From Liquidambar formosana (lineage: Eukaryota > Streptophyta > Magnoliopsida > Saxifragales > Altingiaceae), in the NCBI GenBank assembly GCA_039720395.1, contig CM077826.1:19097053-19161052 (forward strand): a stretch of DNA of 64,000 nt, read 5' to 3'. The position numbers and the translations under genes were made by a program. Shown here piece by piece: positions 33,159 to 46,562 of this stretch. Below the pieces are notes generated by a model. The model saw only the letters and a list, made by a program, of their open reading frames with translations. It made no database searches and was not told the origin of the DNA. Numbering within the stretch: position 1 is the stretch's first letter; each line of letters begins with the position of its first letter.

Positions 33159-36100
33159 ATGGATAAAGAATGGGTGCATCTTCCAAGGTTTTATTTTTTT
33201 TTATTTTTTTTTGTACTTGAAAAAGTATACATATATTATATACTAATTTGATCAGTTTAGTGAAATGTTGACTTTAAATTTGTAGAACGTCGATAGAGTA
33301 TAAAGTTGGAGCACGGAAGTTTGCTGATATGGCTCAAGAGAATGCAGGGAATCCAAAAAAGATTGTATGCCCTTGTGAGCGATGTAAAAACTTACATCGC
33401 CAACGTTATGACATGGTGTTCGAGCACTTGGTCATACATGGGTTTCATTCTACATACACTACTTGGGTCCTTCATGGGGAATGTCCAAGTGCATCCTTAC
33501 CACATGAAGATGTTGATGATGTTGAAATGCCAGATACATATAGGATGTATAAAGATGTTTGGATGCAAGATGAAGATGCCTTAAAGACCACACATGAGGG
33601 AAGCGAGTCGGAGTTCACACATGTGTTGGAAGATGCTGAAACCCCTTTGTACCCAGGTTGTACAAAGTATACAAGGTTGTCAGCAACTGTAGTGTTATAC
33701 AAGCACAAAGCTATAAATGGTCTATCTGACAAGAGTTTTAACGAACTTCTTGAGATCATTCGTGACATGCTTCCTCAAGATAATACACTTCCTGATTCTT
33801 TATATTCAACAAAAAAATTACTTAAGGCATTTGATCTAGGGTATGAAAAGATACATGCCTGCGTGAATGATTGTTGTTTATTTAGAAAGGATAACGAGCT
33901 TATGGAAACATGTCCGAAATGTAGTTCTACGCGATGGAAGACAAACCTACGCACTAAGAAGATTCAGAAAGGAGTTCCTGCGAAAGTGTTGCGTTATTTC
34001 CCAATCATTCCAAGACTTAGGAGGATGTTTATGTCCTCTAAAAAGGCAGAGCAATTAACTTGGCATTATACTCACAAAAGTCTAGATGGTAAGATGCGCC
34101 ATCCGGTTGATTCATTGGCATGGGATACAATCGATCAAGAATGGCCTTGTTTCGCATCAGATTCGCGAAATATCAGGCTTGGTCTTGCAGCGGATGGGTT
34201 TAATCCCTTTGCAGATCTTAGCTCTAGATATAGTTGCTGGCCAGTTATCTTGGTTACTTATAACCTCCCCCCATGGCTATGTATGGTGAAGGAAAACCTT
34301 ATGTTGACATTACTAATTCCCGGGCCAAAGCAACCAGGGAATGACATTGATGTTTATTTGGAGCCCCTTATAGATGATTTGAAAGAGCTATGGAATAATG
34401 GGGTAGAGGTTTATGATGCATTTAGTAAATCCATTTTCAATCTGAAGGCTATTCTGATGTGGACAATAAATGATTTTCCAGCTTATGGAAACTTAGCTGG
34501 ATGTGCCACAAAGGGGAAACTAGCTTGTCCAGTGTGTAGTACCAACACATCTTCAAAATGGTTGAAATGGAGTTGTAAGCATGTATACCAGGACCATAGG
34601 CGATTTATTGCACCTAATCATCCGTTCCGGAAGAAAAAAAGTTGGTTTGATGGAAATCATGAATTTCGAGGGAAGCCTAAACGGTTATCTGGTTTAGAAG
34701 TTTTAAGTGCGGTAAAAGATATTCAAAATGATTGGGGAAAGAAGAAGAAAGATGTTGAAATTGAGTTTGGAAAGCCGAAAAAGACCAAAAAGAAGAGAAA
34801 GAAGGTACAAAAGAAACAAAAAGATACCAGCCAACCATGGAAGAAGAAGTCCATATTTTTTGACTTACCATATTGGGATGTAAGTTATTTTTCTGGATTA
34901 AATGTATTTCTTTCCCTTTTTTTTTAGTAGATCTAATAAGTGTTATTTTTAAATGTAACATATCTTTTTTATTGATGTTCTAGGCATTACTTTTGCGTCA
35001 TAACTTGGACGTGATGCACATTAAGAAGAACATTTGTGAGAGCATTGTTGGTACACTTTTGCATGTGAAGAAAAAATCAAAGGATGGGCTTAATTCACGT
35101 AGAGATTTAGAAGAAATGTCCATTAGGCGTGAATTGCATGCAGAGCCTAAAGGAAATAATAAATATTACTTACCACCTGCACCACATATGCTATCAAAGA
35201 TAGAAAAGAAAATTTTTTGTTATAGGCTATGGTCTTTAAAGTTACCTGATGGTTATAGCTCTAATATCGGGAATTGCATTTTATTAGAAGAGTGCAAGAT
35301 ACTAGGCCTCAAGTCCCATGATTGTCACGTTCTAATGCAGCAATTGTTACCAGTAGCATTGAGAGGACTTTTGCCTAAGGGACCAAGGAATGCAATATTC
35401 CGATTATGTGCATTTTTCAATGAAATTTGTCAAAGAGTTATTGATAGGAACAGATTGGAATCACTTGAAGATGAAGTTGCTGAAACTTTGTGCATGTTTG
35501 AAAGGTTCTTTCCTCCGTCTTTCTTTGACATTATGGTTCACTTGTCTATCCACTTGGGACAAGAAGCTCGTTTCTGTGGACCAGTACAATATCGATGGAT
35601 GTACCCATTCGAGAGGTGGTCTACTAACTTCTTAATTTCGTATTTATATTTTTATTGATGTTTATGTTAGTCTATTTTGTTAACACTTAAACAATTAACA
35701 TTAGTATTTTCATGTCATTTCATGTGTTATGATTTAGATTTATGAAGGTACTCAAGGGATATGTTAGGAATCGTGCACGACCTGAAGGATGCATTACAGA
35801 ATGTTATCTAGCTGAAGAGTGCATGCGGTTTTGTAGTGGATATATGAAACAAGCAGCTGAAATAGGCACTCATCATAATCGTAATGAAGATTTTGAGAAT
35901 GAAACAATACTAGAAGGCCATCCAATTTCTAAGGGGCATGAGATAGTCATGAATGATGATATGTTACAAAGGGCCCATCTTTACGTATTGCGAAATAGTG
36001 CAGAAGTTGAACCATATATAGAGTAAGCATAACAAAAATATTATTTTTTGTTAGATTGTAATTATAGACATTGTACAATTGTCTTACTTTTTTTTTCTTT

Positions 36101-36845
36101 TCAATTTCAATATATTAGAATGCATTTGGAGGAGCTGAAACGCTTGAACAAGAATCTATCAAAGAATGAATCCCTTGCACAGAAGATACATACTGATACT
36201 TTTTGTCACTGGTTAGCAACAAAGGTCGAGATGGCTGGAAGTGATGTGTCGAATACATTGGAGTGGCTTTCACGTGGGCCTAGAAAGCATGTAATGTCAT
36301 ATTCGGGATATATTATCAATGGCCATCGATTTCACACAAGTGATGTTGAGAAGTCTACACAAAACAGTGGTGTTTCACTTGAGGCAGAAACTATTTGTCG
36401 ATCCAGTGCAAGAGACACTGCACAAGTTGTTGAAAAAATATGTTACTATGGAATTATAAGGGACATTATTTTGTTAGACTATTATAAATTTCGTGTCCCT
36501 ATTTTCAAATGTGATTGGGCCAACATTGGAAATGGTGTCAAATTCGAAGATGGATTGTTGATGGTTAAAATCCTCAAAGGACAATGTCAATTTGAAAGAG
36601 ATCCATTCATTCTAGCATCACAGGCAAAGCAAGTGTTTTATTCTATGGATAGTGATTCATCGAATTGGTATGTTGTATTAAAAGCACCACCAAGAGGTTT
36701 TCATGAGTTGGAGGTATATGATGAGAAGGCTTATGTGCCATCCACACCAGTAAATGTATTGGGACAAGACCTGCAAAATGATGATAAAGATGAACACTAT
36801 GTAAGGAGGGATTGTGAGGGCATAGAAGAGGAAGATGTTGAATAA
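33159..36845 (+). CDS. TNP2-like CACTA transposase
   Basis: Exons 33159-33187, 33286-34879, 34984-35615, 35738-36022 and 36119-36845, all GT-AG and in frame, give 1088 residues without a stop. The N-terminus (MDKEWVHLPR... to about residue 75) is the transposase-associated domain with a CPCERCKN cysteine motif. The Transposase_21 core (about 280-480) has SDSRNIRLGLAADGFNPF and IPGPKQPGNDIDVYLEPL. RHNLDVMHIKKN begins the segment after intron 2. A DUF4218-type region (about 640-770) contains CGPVQYRWMYPFER. A DUF4216-type region near the C-terminus contains DPFILASQAKQVFY. Known homologues cut and paste the element by binding its termini. The length is within the family range (about 900-1100), so the gene looks complete. 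Confidence 0.92.
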
Positions 36846-37289
36846 GTTGATGATGAAGATAAATGAATATTTTTGTTGGTTGTAGCATGGTAGTTTCTTG
36901 TTTCATATATTTTGACATGCCATTAAGATTTCAAAACAGGGTTTGGAATTGTAAGTAATGTTTGTTGGTTGTAGCATGGTATTTTGACACTATGTAAGTA
37001 ATGTTTGTTGGTTGTAGCATGGTAGTTTCTTGTTTCATTAAGATTTCTCATTACGTAATGTTTCTTTAATTGTCTATCTTTAATGTTTATGGTTGTTGCT
37101 GCATCCACCAAAATTAAGATAATCCAATTTTGGAAAACTTCTATAAAAGTTAATGGATAGAAGATTCAAATATTTAGTGCTCTTTTATGTAATGATTTGG
37201 TTAATGTTTTTATTGCATATCTACAACTCTAATTATGTTTTTCTTTTTCTTTTTATTTTTTTCTGTCAATTTCAGGTAGCTAGAGCAAG

Positions 37290-39030
37290 ATGTCAAGTAA
37301 ACGCAATTTATCCGAGTCTGGTGAAGTAAGATTTATTTTAAAATTTTAGTTACATATAATGTTATAAAAATGGGAAATATAATTTATAACTTATTTACTT
37401 TTGGTATTGTTGTTGTTTTTCATATAATTTGTCAAAGAGCTCAAAAAATGCTGAAAAACGTGCTAAAAAACAAAATACAGCTGCTGTTGCTGCCTCTATG
37501 GAGGAGAGAAGTAATGCAAGGGTTAGAATTTCTGATGAAGGGTCAAATTCTCCTCCCACCATAACACCCAATACGGAAGCAGATCCCAATGATAGTGAAG
37601 AACCACCAAAGAAAACAAGGGGGCCATCAAAGTTGAGACTCAATGACAAAGGAAAGGAGCATCGTGTCGATGTTGAGTTTAATGAGAGGTCTCAACCAAT
37701 TGGAAAAAATTCTATTAAATTGTCTTCCTATCTTGGGAGCTTAGGGAGAGAGAATATCCCAGTGACACAACAAATGAGTAAGCTTCCAGAAAAAAAGAAA
37801 AATGCATTATGGGAATTAGTGCAGGTATTTTATAGTTATATAATAAATCGTTTACAAAATTATTCTTGTTTTCATTTTTAGTGACTGAGTTTTTTGATAT
37901 GATAATGCAGCAAAATTTCAATCTTGATGATAGCCATAAGAAAAGCATATTTCAAAGAATGGGAAAACATTTAAGAGATCACAAATCTGTCTTAACAAGA
38001 TCAATAAAAGAAATGGCTGCAAAAGGTGATGTGAATAGCCTTTCAAATGCCCAGCCTGATGATGTAACAGATGATCAATGGAAAGAATTCTTGGAGCAAC
38101 GATTGTCACCTGAATTCCTAGTAAGTAGTTTGTTAGTATGTTTTGGGTTTTAAGTTGTGCTTAGAGTTAGTCAAATGTAGAGTTGAACAGGATCCAAGAT
38201 TAATTAGAAGAGAAGTATATACATTAATATTGGGTAACTGTGGAAACTTGTCATTTTTGACAAATTTCTTTATTGATTTAATTGGAAAGTTATAAAAAGA
38301 ACATTGTATAGTTGTAATTTGATAATTTAAGTATGCTTGCTACAAAACATGTTATATAGTATTATGAAATTGCACTTATTTTACAGGCAAAGAGCAAAAT
38401 TTTTCAAGAAATGAGGAAACGCCAAAAACTCCCACACACAACGAGCCGAAAGGGATACGCTCGATTGGAAGATGATATGGTAAGAAGTAAATATGTTAAG
38501 TTTATTTATATTTTGAAATTTAAGAGTTTAAATAATCTTATCTTCTTCTTGACTTTTGAATGTCCTTTTTCAAATTTAGAGAAAAGAGAGTGATGCACCT
38601 GATGAGTTGAGTCGTGTTGATGTGTGGATACGCGGGCATTTGAAGGGAGGTAAACAGCCTATCACTGAAGCTGTTGCAGAAGTTATGGTAACATATTCTT
38701 CCCACATTTATTTTTACACTTACAATGTACATTTTTATCACTTTTTGTTTTGTTTTGTTTTTTTATTTTTTTTTATAACAAATAATGCGTATGTTCTTCC
38801 AGGGAAAGCTGAAGGAATATCCTAGACAGCCTGTAGGCAATGTAAGAAATGATGCTCTTGCACATGTCCTTGGTCCCGATCCTCGAGGCCAAGCACGAGG
38901 GCTTGGACATGGGACATCAATTTCTAAAATAGAAGGACAAGCAAGACAAAATAGTACAATAAGAAACTTGCAAACAGGTTTACTCAATGTCAACCGAGAG
39001 ATGGATGAAATGAAAAAACTAGTTTCTTAA
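37290..39030 (+). CDS. TNPA/TNP1-like CACTA accessory protein (Transposase_24 type)
   Basis: Six phase-0 exons (37290-37325, 37438-37824, 37911-38120, 38387-38479, 38580-38687, 38803-39030) encode 353 residues. Features: a lysine-rich N-terminus, then a central region with GKHLRDHKSVLTR, QWKEFLEQRLSPEF and RKGYARLEDDM typical of the plant En/Spm Transposase_24 family, and a C-terminal coiled-coil-like helix (about 325-353, NREMDEMKKLVS). In En/Spm the second product (TNPA) binds subterminal repeats and brings the ends together; the hairpin arrays here are the likely target. Each exon boundary falls between codons. An alternative 3' exon at 39133-39218 would extend the protein slightly. Confidence 0.85.
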
Positions 39031-39388
39031 TTACTCATGAGAGATGAGGTTGGTGGTTTTAAGAATAACTTTAGTACCATTTATCTTCTTAAATTTTATA
39101 CTATTTGATTTCATGACGTGTAATGTTTATAGGGTCGGAGTGGAGGCGATGGAGATAGAATACATACTCCTATGCAGTCAGCTTCTATTCGGCATGAGGT
39201 AAATGTGTATAAACTATGATTGGATATAGATATGTGATTTATTTTAATAGCTTCTTATCCATCAATTCTTATTAATTAAAAAGTCTCTACTTTCCATGGC
39301 ATGGCCCTACACGACATGCGGATGTGCGTCGTGAAAACTCATTTACGACGTGTTTCGCACGTCGTGAAAAGTGGTTTTTCTTGTAGTG
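39031..39388 (+). other. CACTA right end
   Basis: Non-coding tail of the element. It holds two hairpins (near 39312 and 39345) with ACGACATGC/GTGCGTCGT and ACGACGTG/CACGTCGT stems, followed by the terminal TTTTTCTTGTAGTG. Confidence 0.7.
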
Positions 39389-39391
39389 ATA

Positions 39392-39805
39392 CAACAATCG
39401 TGTTCCTTGTATACGTGCACTCACAAGTACAAGGAACTGAACAGTTCTAGATCGTTTCATGGAAAATATTCAACAAAAAATTGAAGAAGGATAGAAAAAT
39501 TTTAATGAAAAGAAGTTTATACATAAAGAGAAAAGAAGGATTGAAAAGCTTTCTAAAACTCTTGTAGTTTTTTTTCATTCCAAAGAAGAAGAAGAAGATG
39601 ATCATTAAAAACTATATCTCAAATGGTGGAAAAAACCATTTTCTTTTTATCTTACAAAAGAATATGTAACCCCCCAATAATTATACGCCCACAAACTCAT
39701 AATAATGGACAAAATTAGTAAATGACATGATAGTCATAATATCACAAAATAATTAATAATAATTTGAATCACATATTTTTTATTTTATTTATAAAAAATA
39801 CAACA
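39392..39805 (-). repeat. LTR of LARD element, left copy resumed
   Basis: Continues the interrupted left LTR and ends in ACA at 39805. It matches 43954-44366. Confidence 0.85.
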
Positions 39806-42800
39806 ATCCCCCACATGATTCAAATTATATAACAAAAAGTATAAGGAACATGAGAATGCAATGCATCGGTAGTGGTGTCTTTTGGACTATGAACCATACC
39901 TAGGATATATGAGTGTGACCTACAGAAATATGGTGAAACTATAAGTTTCTATGAACCAAAATTTCTTCTTATAGATCAGTCGACTCACAACCCACATATT
40001 ATTCTTGAAATCTGAGCTGTTCTAATTGGGGTGGCACGAATAGGCCATGCGCCATACCTGGATATTCATGAGTGCTCTAGAGAACTTGCCTAAGCTCTCA
40101 TAGGAAGCGGCCCCACTTCCACACCCATATAGGTGGATCCATCAAGTGTGCACTACAACTAAACACACCATCCAAATAGGACTATGGAATCCATTAAGAG
40201 TTAAAACTCAACCTTAAATGTTGTAATTTGCACTATCTACACTATAGGAAGGGACACTCAAAATATATTATATAAATGATAGTGCACTCCAAGTCAATCA
40301 GTAACTTGTTATTACCCATATGAACCTACTTCTTGGGATCTCCATTCACATAGGTTGGGTTGCCATCACTGTTGACCCTTGTTACAGGCATAAGTCCCAT
40401 TCCCCTCGATGTATTATTCACTAAAGAGTGAATTAGTCAGAAGCTTAATAATTCTCATCTTTGCCTCTCTAAACAATTGCTATTTAATATTGTGCTTCTA
40501 GGCACTACCCCATAAATTTATTTGCTCGAGCCAATAAATAATGAATAAGCACAAATCTCATTCATAAATATATAATTGTTGAGATTTTTCTCTCAGCACT
40601 CTCATAGCTTTCTATAAGCCAAGTCATCAATTCCAACCTCCAAAGTGGACAATGAGACATATCATCTTGGATAATTCCAAGGCACCATACCATAAAGGCA
40701 ATATAGGTCCACACATAGATTTCTTCTCATTTGAATCAGAGATTCAATCATCATCATCATTATAATCTGCAAATAATATAAGAAATCCATAAAATTGATG
40801 ACTGCTAAGAAAGTTGGGTACACAAATCATTTTTAATAAATTTTAAGTAAATATACCTCTCAAAAAGGGATATTCAAATTATGAATCATTGATTCATCTC
40901 ACATCATTATATCATCAAATATTTAAATAAAAATATACCATACAATACCCATAAATTTTCAAAAATCATTATCATGATTTCTTTAAATCTCAACATTCAG
41001 TAATAACTTTGGTCAGCGCAACAATATAAATAAGTATATATATGACCAATAATTTTAAAACATTTCCTTAGACACTGAATAACATAGTTATTCTCAAAAT
41101 CATTAATAATTCACATATGACATTCTCTCGATATATCACGTATAATTTCAATAGCTCTGAACTAACTCTATTTTCATAAATGAAAATCATAATACTCATT
41201 TTATCTCTTTTATTAATAAGAGACCAACATATAATATATTGAGAAAATTCAATAATATGTAAATTTTAAAATAAATATACATTCTCATATAAAATGTGTC
41301 TTCGCAAGATGTGCCCCCACAATTCAAGATATAATGTTTTGTTTACTAATTTTAATGCAATTTTAGCATTCACATAAACAGCACATCTTATAATTTCCAT
41401 GTAAATTATATTCATATAGAACAAATTTAAAAGTATATTTATTTTTCTATTGTCACACAATATATTTGTAATTGGACTCTTCAATTAGAAATTAAACTTT
41501 TGGATCGCGAGAAAAAGTTATAATCATGTCAACATATGATATTGCTATTATAATCTCAAAAAATTAAATAGCATGAAAAATATTTATTTTGTGTTTGACA
41601 TGTCTCCAGAAAATCCATACTTAAATTTATCAATAATATTATAATCTCGCCTCATATAACATTTTTCACATTATTAAAAGATCGAAAAATGTATGAAATG
41701 TGTATTTTTCTAATAATAATAAATCGGTAGAGTAATACACTTTAAATCACATACGCATACCCATATTACTCGATATCAAATTTTTCAAGGTTTTTCAATG
41801 CCAATAAATTATGTTCATAATTAAAACTTATATGTGGCTTAGCAACCAAATGGTTAAACACCTTTTAGAAAGCACATAGTTTTTAATCTCATATGACTCC
41901 AGTTGATGTACCAAATATATATATATTTTTAAAATAAATAAATTTATCAAATTCAATATCGTCAACCCCCACAGTTGAACATACACGTATGTTAACTCAA
42001 AATAAAATTTGACATAATTCTCAATTATCATCTCATCATCAAATTTTATTTTCACTATGTGAAAAAACCATAGTCACATACAACATCCAAATTATATAAA
42101 TATTTAATATGACAATAGTATAATCTCTACACCCATATTTGAAGTGATCAAATTTATAAATATCATACTTTTTCTCATAAAAACTATTTATGTATGCTTT
42201 GATCATACTTTATCAAAATCATAAGTTAATTTGCACACATAAATTAATAATATCATGTCTCATAATTAAATTCAATCAACAAGATATATGAATTTAAACT
42301 ATCTCTTTAAACATGATACATGAAATGTTAATTGGTAACATATATTCACTTTAATCACCATTGGGCTGAAATATTAATTGAAGAAATAATTAAATAATAT
42401 TATTCTTACAATTAAAGATATAAATTTGTAACCGAACTCTAACGGTCAAAAGAATTTAATAATATAATCATTATGAATATTTAATAATCCAACGGTCACA
42501 AAAATTTAACCCCAAGAGTCAAACATTAAATTTCTAATGGCTATAAAAATTTTATATAGTCAATTAGTTACAAAAAGAAATAATCAATTGATTAGCAATA
42601 ATCAAACCTTATTGCTGAAAATTAAATCAAATTTAATTAATATCATAAATTCTGTAACCAAATATAACAATTAATTCTAATAAATTCAAGAGTTAGAAAT
42701 TAATAAAATTATGTTACCCTTTGAATTTTCAAAAATTCATTAAGAATATAATAATTTCATGGAGGTAGCATTTATACAATTAAATTTGAAAGCAACCCCC

Positions 42801-43764
42801 CACAAATTCAAGCACTATGAAAATGATATAATTTTGACATAAAAAAAAAATATATGCATGATCAAAATTTTCAAATTCGATCACAAGTGAATAGGATACA
42901 TCCATTAGTGTAATTAAACTAGAATGGATATCGAAAAACTCTTATAAATTTATAATTCCCAATACAAGAATTATCACAACATGAATATATAATCGTGAAA
43001 TATAATTTAAACAAAATTTGTATTTTCTTCCAAAATCATAATTATTGTATAGACATCATCGTGAATTTCAATCCATATGTGAACGTTTTCTAAATTAATA
43101 TAATACCAATTTTATTTTTCATTCTCTCACATAAGATTAATTTCTAAAACATTGTTTCATATTAAATCAGAAAATTCAGATTTAATTGATGTAGTAGAAA
43201 GCACATCTCTATTCTAAAAAATAATTATATTTCAATTTAAAAATAAGGATTAACAAACAATAATTCATAACTAGAACAATGATGTATTTTGTTATTCTCT
43301 TCTCATCAACAAGAAAATTAATATTTCACAAAATTACAAAAAGAAAGTAATCATCATATATATACTCCGCATGAATCATACAAACTAAATCATCACTTTT
43401 CCAAAATATTTAAAATTGTTCATGAATCGTCTCCAAATGGAATCAAATTACACTATACTTGAAAAAATGGCATAAGATTCAAACAAGTATATAATCAAGA
43501 AATTTCAAATATTAAGAATAACATTTTTCTAAAAGCAATTTTATCAGTTCATTATGATATGATTTAACCTCACATACCTCAAAATTTGTGCAAAACAATA
43601 AAATATCAATTAATTAAATAGAGACTAAGATAAAAGAGTCATCCACTTTTTGTAATGAACCATGAAAATCCAATAACTCAAAACAGGATAAGATTCATGT
43701 AAATCATATACCAAACAATCATATCAATTGATTAACGACACCTAACAAGCTCAACTCTTAAGAT
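39806..43764 (-). other. LARD internal region, non-coding
   Basis: About 4 kb of AT-rich sequence with no open frame longer than about 75 codons and no recognisable gag, protease, integrase or reverse transcriptase. The first 1 kb on the left is less AT-rich and may hold conserved packaging or RNA-structure sequence. The G-rich tract at 39806-39815 (- strand) is the polypurine tract. Confidence 0.7.
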
Positions 43765-44366
43765 TGTTGGAAATATTGAACAAAAACATGGATGTCGAAA
43801 ATCAAAATATGCAAAAATATAATTTATAATAAAAGAAATAGACTTATCGATTGAGGCGTGTGCGAACACTGTCCTTAAGAGTTGATTTGCGCCCCTCGGA
43901 GTGAATCACTCGGTGCATCTAGGTCCTCTAGCACCCCAACCCTCCAAGATACAACAATCGTGTTCCTTGTACACGTGCACTCGCAAGTACAAGGAACCGA
44001 ACAGCTCTAGATCGTTCCATGGAAAATATTCAACAAAAAATTGAAGAAGGATAGAAAAATTTTAATGAAAAGAAGTTTATACATAAAGAGGAAAAAAAGG
44101 ATTGAAAAGCTTTCTAAAACTCTTGTAGTTTTTTTTCATTCCAAAGAAGAAGAAGAAGATGATCATTAAAAACTATATCTCAAATGGTGGAAAAAACCAT
44201 TTTCTTTTTATCTTACAAAAGAATATGTAACCCCCCAATAATTATATGCCCACTAACTCATAATAATGGACAAAATTAGTAAATGACATGATGGTCATAA
44301 TATCACAAAATAATTAATAATAATTTGAATCACACATTTTTTATTTTATTTATAAAAAATACAACA
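43765..44366 (-). repeat. LTR of LARD element, intact copy
   Basis: An uninterrupted 602-bp LTR, TG...CA, followed by the target duplication GTCCA. It acts as the empty-site reference for the CACTA insertion. Confidence 0.88.
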
Positions 44367-44371
44367 GTCCA

Positions 44372-44979
44372 AAGAAAATTTTTTGAGGAATTTTGCTACT
44401 TCCATTTTTTTTTTTTACGGAAGGAATTTTTCTACTTCCATTCTTAATTTGCTCTGTTTTAAACTTGACCACATAGGAAGATGGTGGAATTTGCATTCCC
44501 CATGGTGAGCTAGGTGTTAATGGTTGCTGGAAATATATGGAGAGGTAAAGGCGGAGCATCCAAACTTCCATTACTGTCGTCTCATTGGACGGCAGTGCTG
44601 GATTTTCATGATGAGATTTAGAATCAATTGTGGGAATTAGACCCTATATATGTTCCTCTATCAAAGTTGTCTCTCTAGGTTGCTTCATTGTTACATGTGG
44701 GATTTAACGCAAAGTTTGTAGTAACCAAATGTTTTGTGGTGCCATGCAGAATTTTATCATAGTTTACTGTTGATTCGATCTTTCTGCCTAGCTTGCGCGT
44801 GTCTTAATTATTAATTACAGTAATGACAGTTGTGTTTGCACAGGCGCCTTGTAAAGTTGGCAATTGCCTCAATATCAACAAAACTATTGTCCCCTCATGT
44901 TTAATTGGTTTCTTCTCTATGTAAAATTTCTTTGAATAAAATAAAACAAAGATTCCAAGAAAAAGAAAACATGAATAGG

Positions 44980-45022
<43 letters not shown>

Positions 45023-45154
45023 GCCTTGGTGAAGTCAATTAACGTGTTTATCAATGTGGGAATGGCTAGAATAATCCGTTCTAGTTTAAGAGGTTATTAT
45101 ATTACAGCGCAATGGAACATTGGAGTTGCTAGCCTGCAGCTCTCTGCTTCCCAA
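44372..45154 (+). promoter_or_regulatory. Upstream block of RLK6
   Basis: About 44640-44920 repeats the conserved block seen before RLK2-RLK5 ('cctctatcaaagttgtctctc', 'gggatttaacgcaaag', 'gcaattgcctcaatatca'). A run of about 41 A lies at 44979-45019, between that block and the coding start. It is absent from the other copies and may be a retroposon tail. Confidence 0.5.
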
Positions 45155-46007
45155 ATGTCCTACCAGAGAGGCTTTGCTAGTATTCTCTATCTTCTCATTT
45201 TCAACAGCTTGTGCACAAAACGGTGCCATGCAACAGGCAACATCACACAATGCCAGCTATTCAACAATTCGCAAACTCTGGGCAAGAACCATAATACCAG
45301 GGATGAGGTGTTTGTTCTAGACTATATTCCTGAGTGCAGGACTGGGCATGAGTTTTTCGACGGCAGAGTGGGTTTTCTTTATTCCACTTTTTTAGGAAGT
45401 TTTACCATGGATCCATACTTGAGCCGCAGTGAATGCGAAGATATGTGCTGGAAGCACTGTGATTGTTCTGTCTATAATACGATGTTCGAGAATGGAAGTG
45501 GGTGCATTTTCTATGAAGGAAAAGAGTATTTTATTGAAAATACTACAGATGGTGGAATTTATTACTTTCTTACCTCCGGCAACAGCACTGGTAAGTCAAC
45601 TTTTCTTCTCCTTTTTCTTACTTCATGTTTGCACTTCTTTACCACGAAGAAATATGGGGCTGATACCCTCTAACCTGCAATTTCTTTGCCTGAAAGGGAA
45701 GAAACTACAGAAGATATGAAGGGAATCGCATAGGATATGATTATATGAACAAAATGGCTAACATTTTGAACCCAAAAAACAAAAAAAAGCTAATATGAAT
45801 ATTTATATAGAAAATAAGATTGGTGCCTTGGTGGTGTGTATGTGTTCTCTGTGCATGTATGTGTAATGGTTTTGACCATTCGATTTAATGCATCCTATCA
45901 CCAAGAAATTTTTTGAAAGGTTTACCTTAATTCAAAAAATTAGGTTGTCTTAAAGGGCTAAAGTCAATCATTCAAGCTATTTTTTACTCAATTTGATTAA
46001 GCAAAAG

Positions 46008-46562
46008 CAGGCTCGGTTCTAAGCCCAGACAGCAAGGCGACTTGGGACCCCTATTTTGGGCTAAAAAAAGGGCCCCCCTATTTACCTATCCACTTTACTA
46101 ATTATCACAACCCAAAATTCAACCCAAAGAAAAAGCTTCTCCTTATACAGATTGTTTTAAACAAAAGGGCCCTATTCTACCAAGCTCAATCTCTTTATAC
46201 AATTGTTTTAAATGACACTTTGTTGTAATTGATTCATTTCTTTTGGTATTATAGTTTTAGATTTTATTTGGCACTTGTTTTTTTTTTCTTTTCGGTATTG
46301 TAAAAGTAGATTTTGCTCAATTATGAAGCAAGAAGTATATATTCTATCTTTATAAGTTTTTGTAATCATCTCTTGTCATTTTAATTTATAAAAACAAATT
46401 TTAGTAATTATATATGTAAACAAACTTTATGTTGGTACTTAATAATAGGAATATTTTTTTGTTGATATTTAGAACTTTTTTTTTTTTGAAAATATGTATA
46501 GAAAAAAAAGAACCCCATTTTAGGAGTTCGCCTGCGCCCCAACTAACTCACAACCGGTCCTG
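46008..46562 (+). mobile_element. hAT copy A, internally deleted
   Basis: Begins CAGGCTCGGTTC and ends ACCGGTCCTG, imperfect inverted ends. At 555 bp, its interior matches both flanks of the coding remnant in copy B ('tatccactttactaattatcac', 'gattcatttcttttggtat'), so it is a deletion derivative of the same family. It lacks the Helitron found in B and so provides the empty site. Confidence 0.75.

Larger units (their letters stand above)
29515..39388 (+). mobile_element. Autonomous CACTA (En/Spm) transposon
   Basis: Left end CACTACAACAAAAATGG, right end TTTTTCTTGTAGTG, giving the CACTA inverted termini; the 3-bp duplication ATA lies at 29512-29514 and 39389-39391. The intact LTR at 43765 gives the empty site ('gatacaacaatcg'). 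Length is 9874 bp. It contains a TNP2-like transposase gene (33159-36845), a TNPA/TNP1-like gene (37290-39030) and a fragment of a host Tim17-family gene (30574-32180). Both ends have arrays of ACGACGTGC/GCACGTCGT-type inverted motifs. All parts needed for autonomy appear present. Confidence 0.92.
29327..44366 (-). mobile_element. LARD-type LTR retrotransposon derivative, split by CACTA
   Basis: LTRs of about 602 bp start TGTTG and end ACA. The right LTR is 43765-44366; the left is 29327-29514 plus 39392-39805. A 5-bp duplication GTCCA lies at 29322-29326 and 44367-44371. A - strand purine tract GTGGGGGAT abuts the LTR at 39806-39815, so the element is read on the - strand and looks copia-like. 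The internal region (39806-43764, about 4 kb) is AT-rich and contains no gag or pol coding. No canonical primer-binding site was seen. About 20 differences separate the LTRs by eye, mostly transitions. A large element with LTRs and no genes fits the LARD class, mobilised in trans. Confidence 0.85.
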
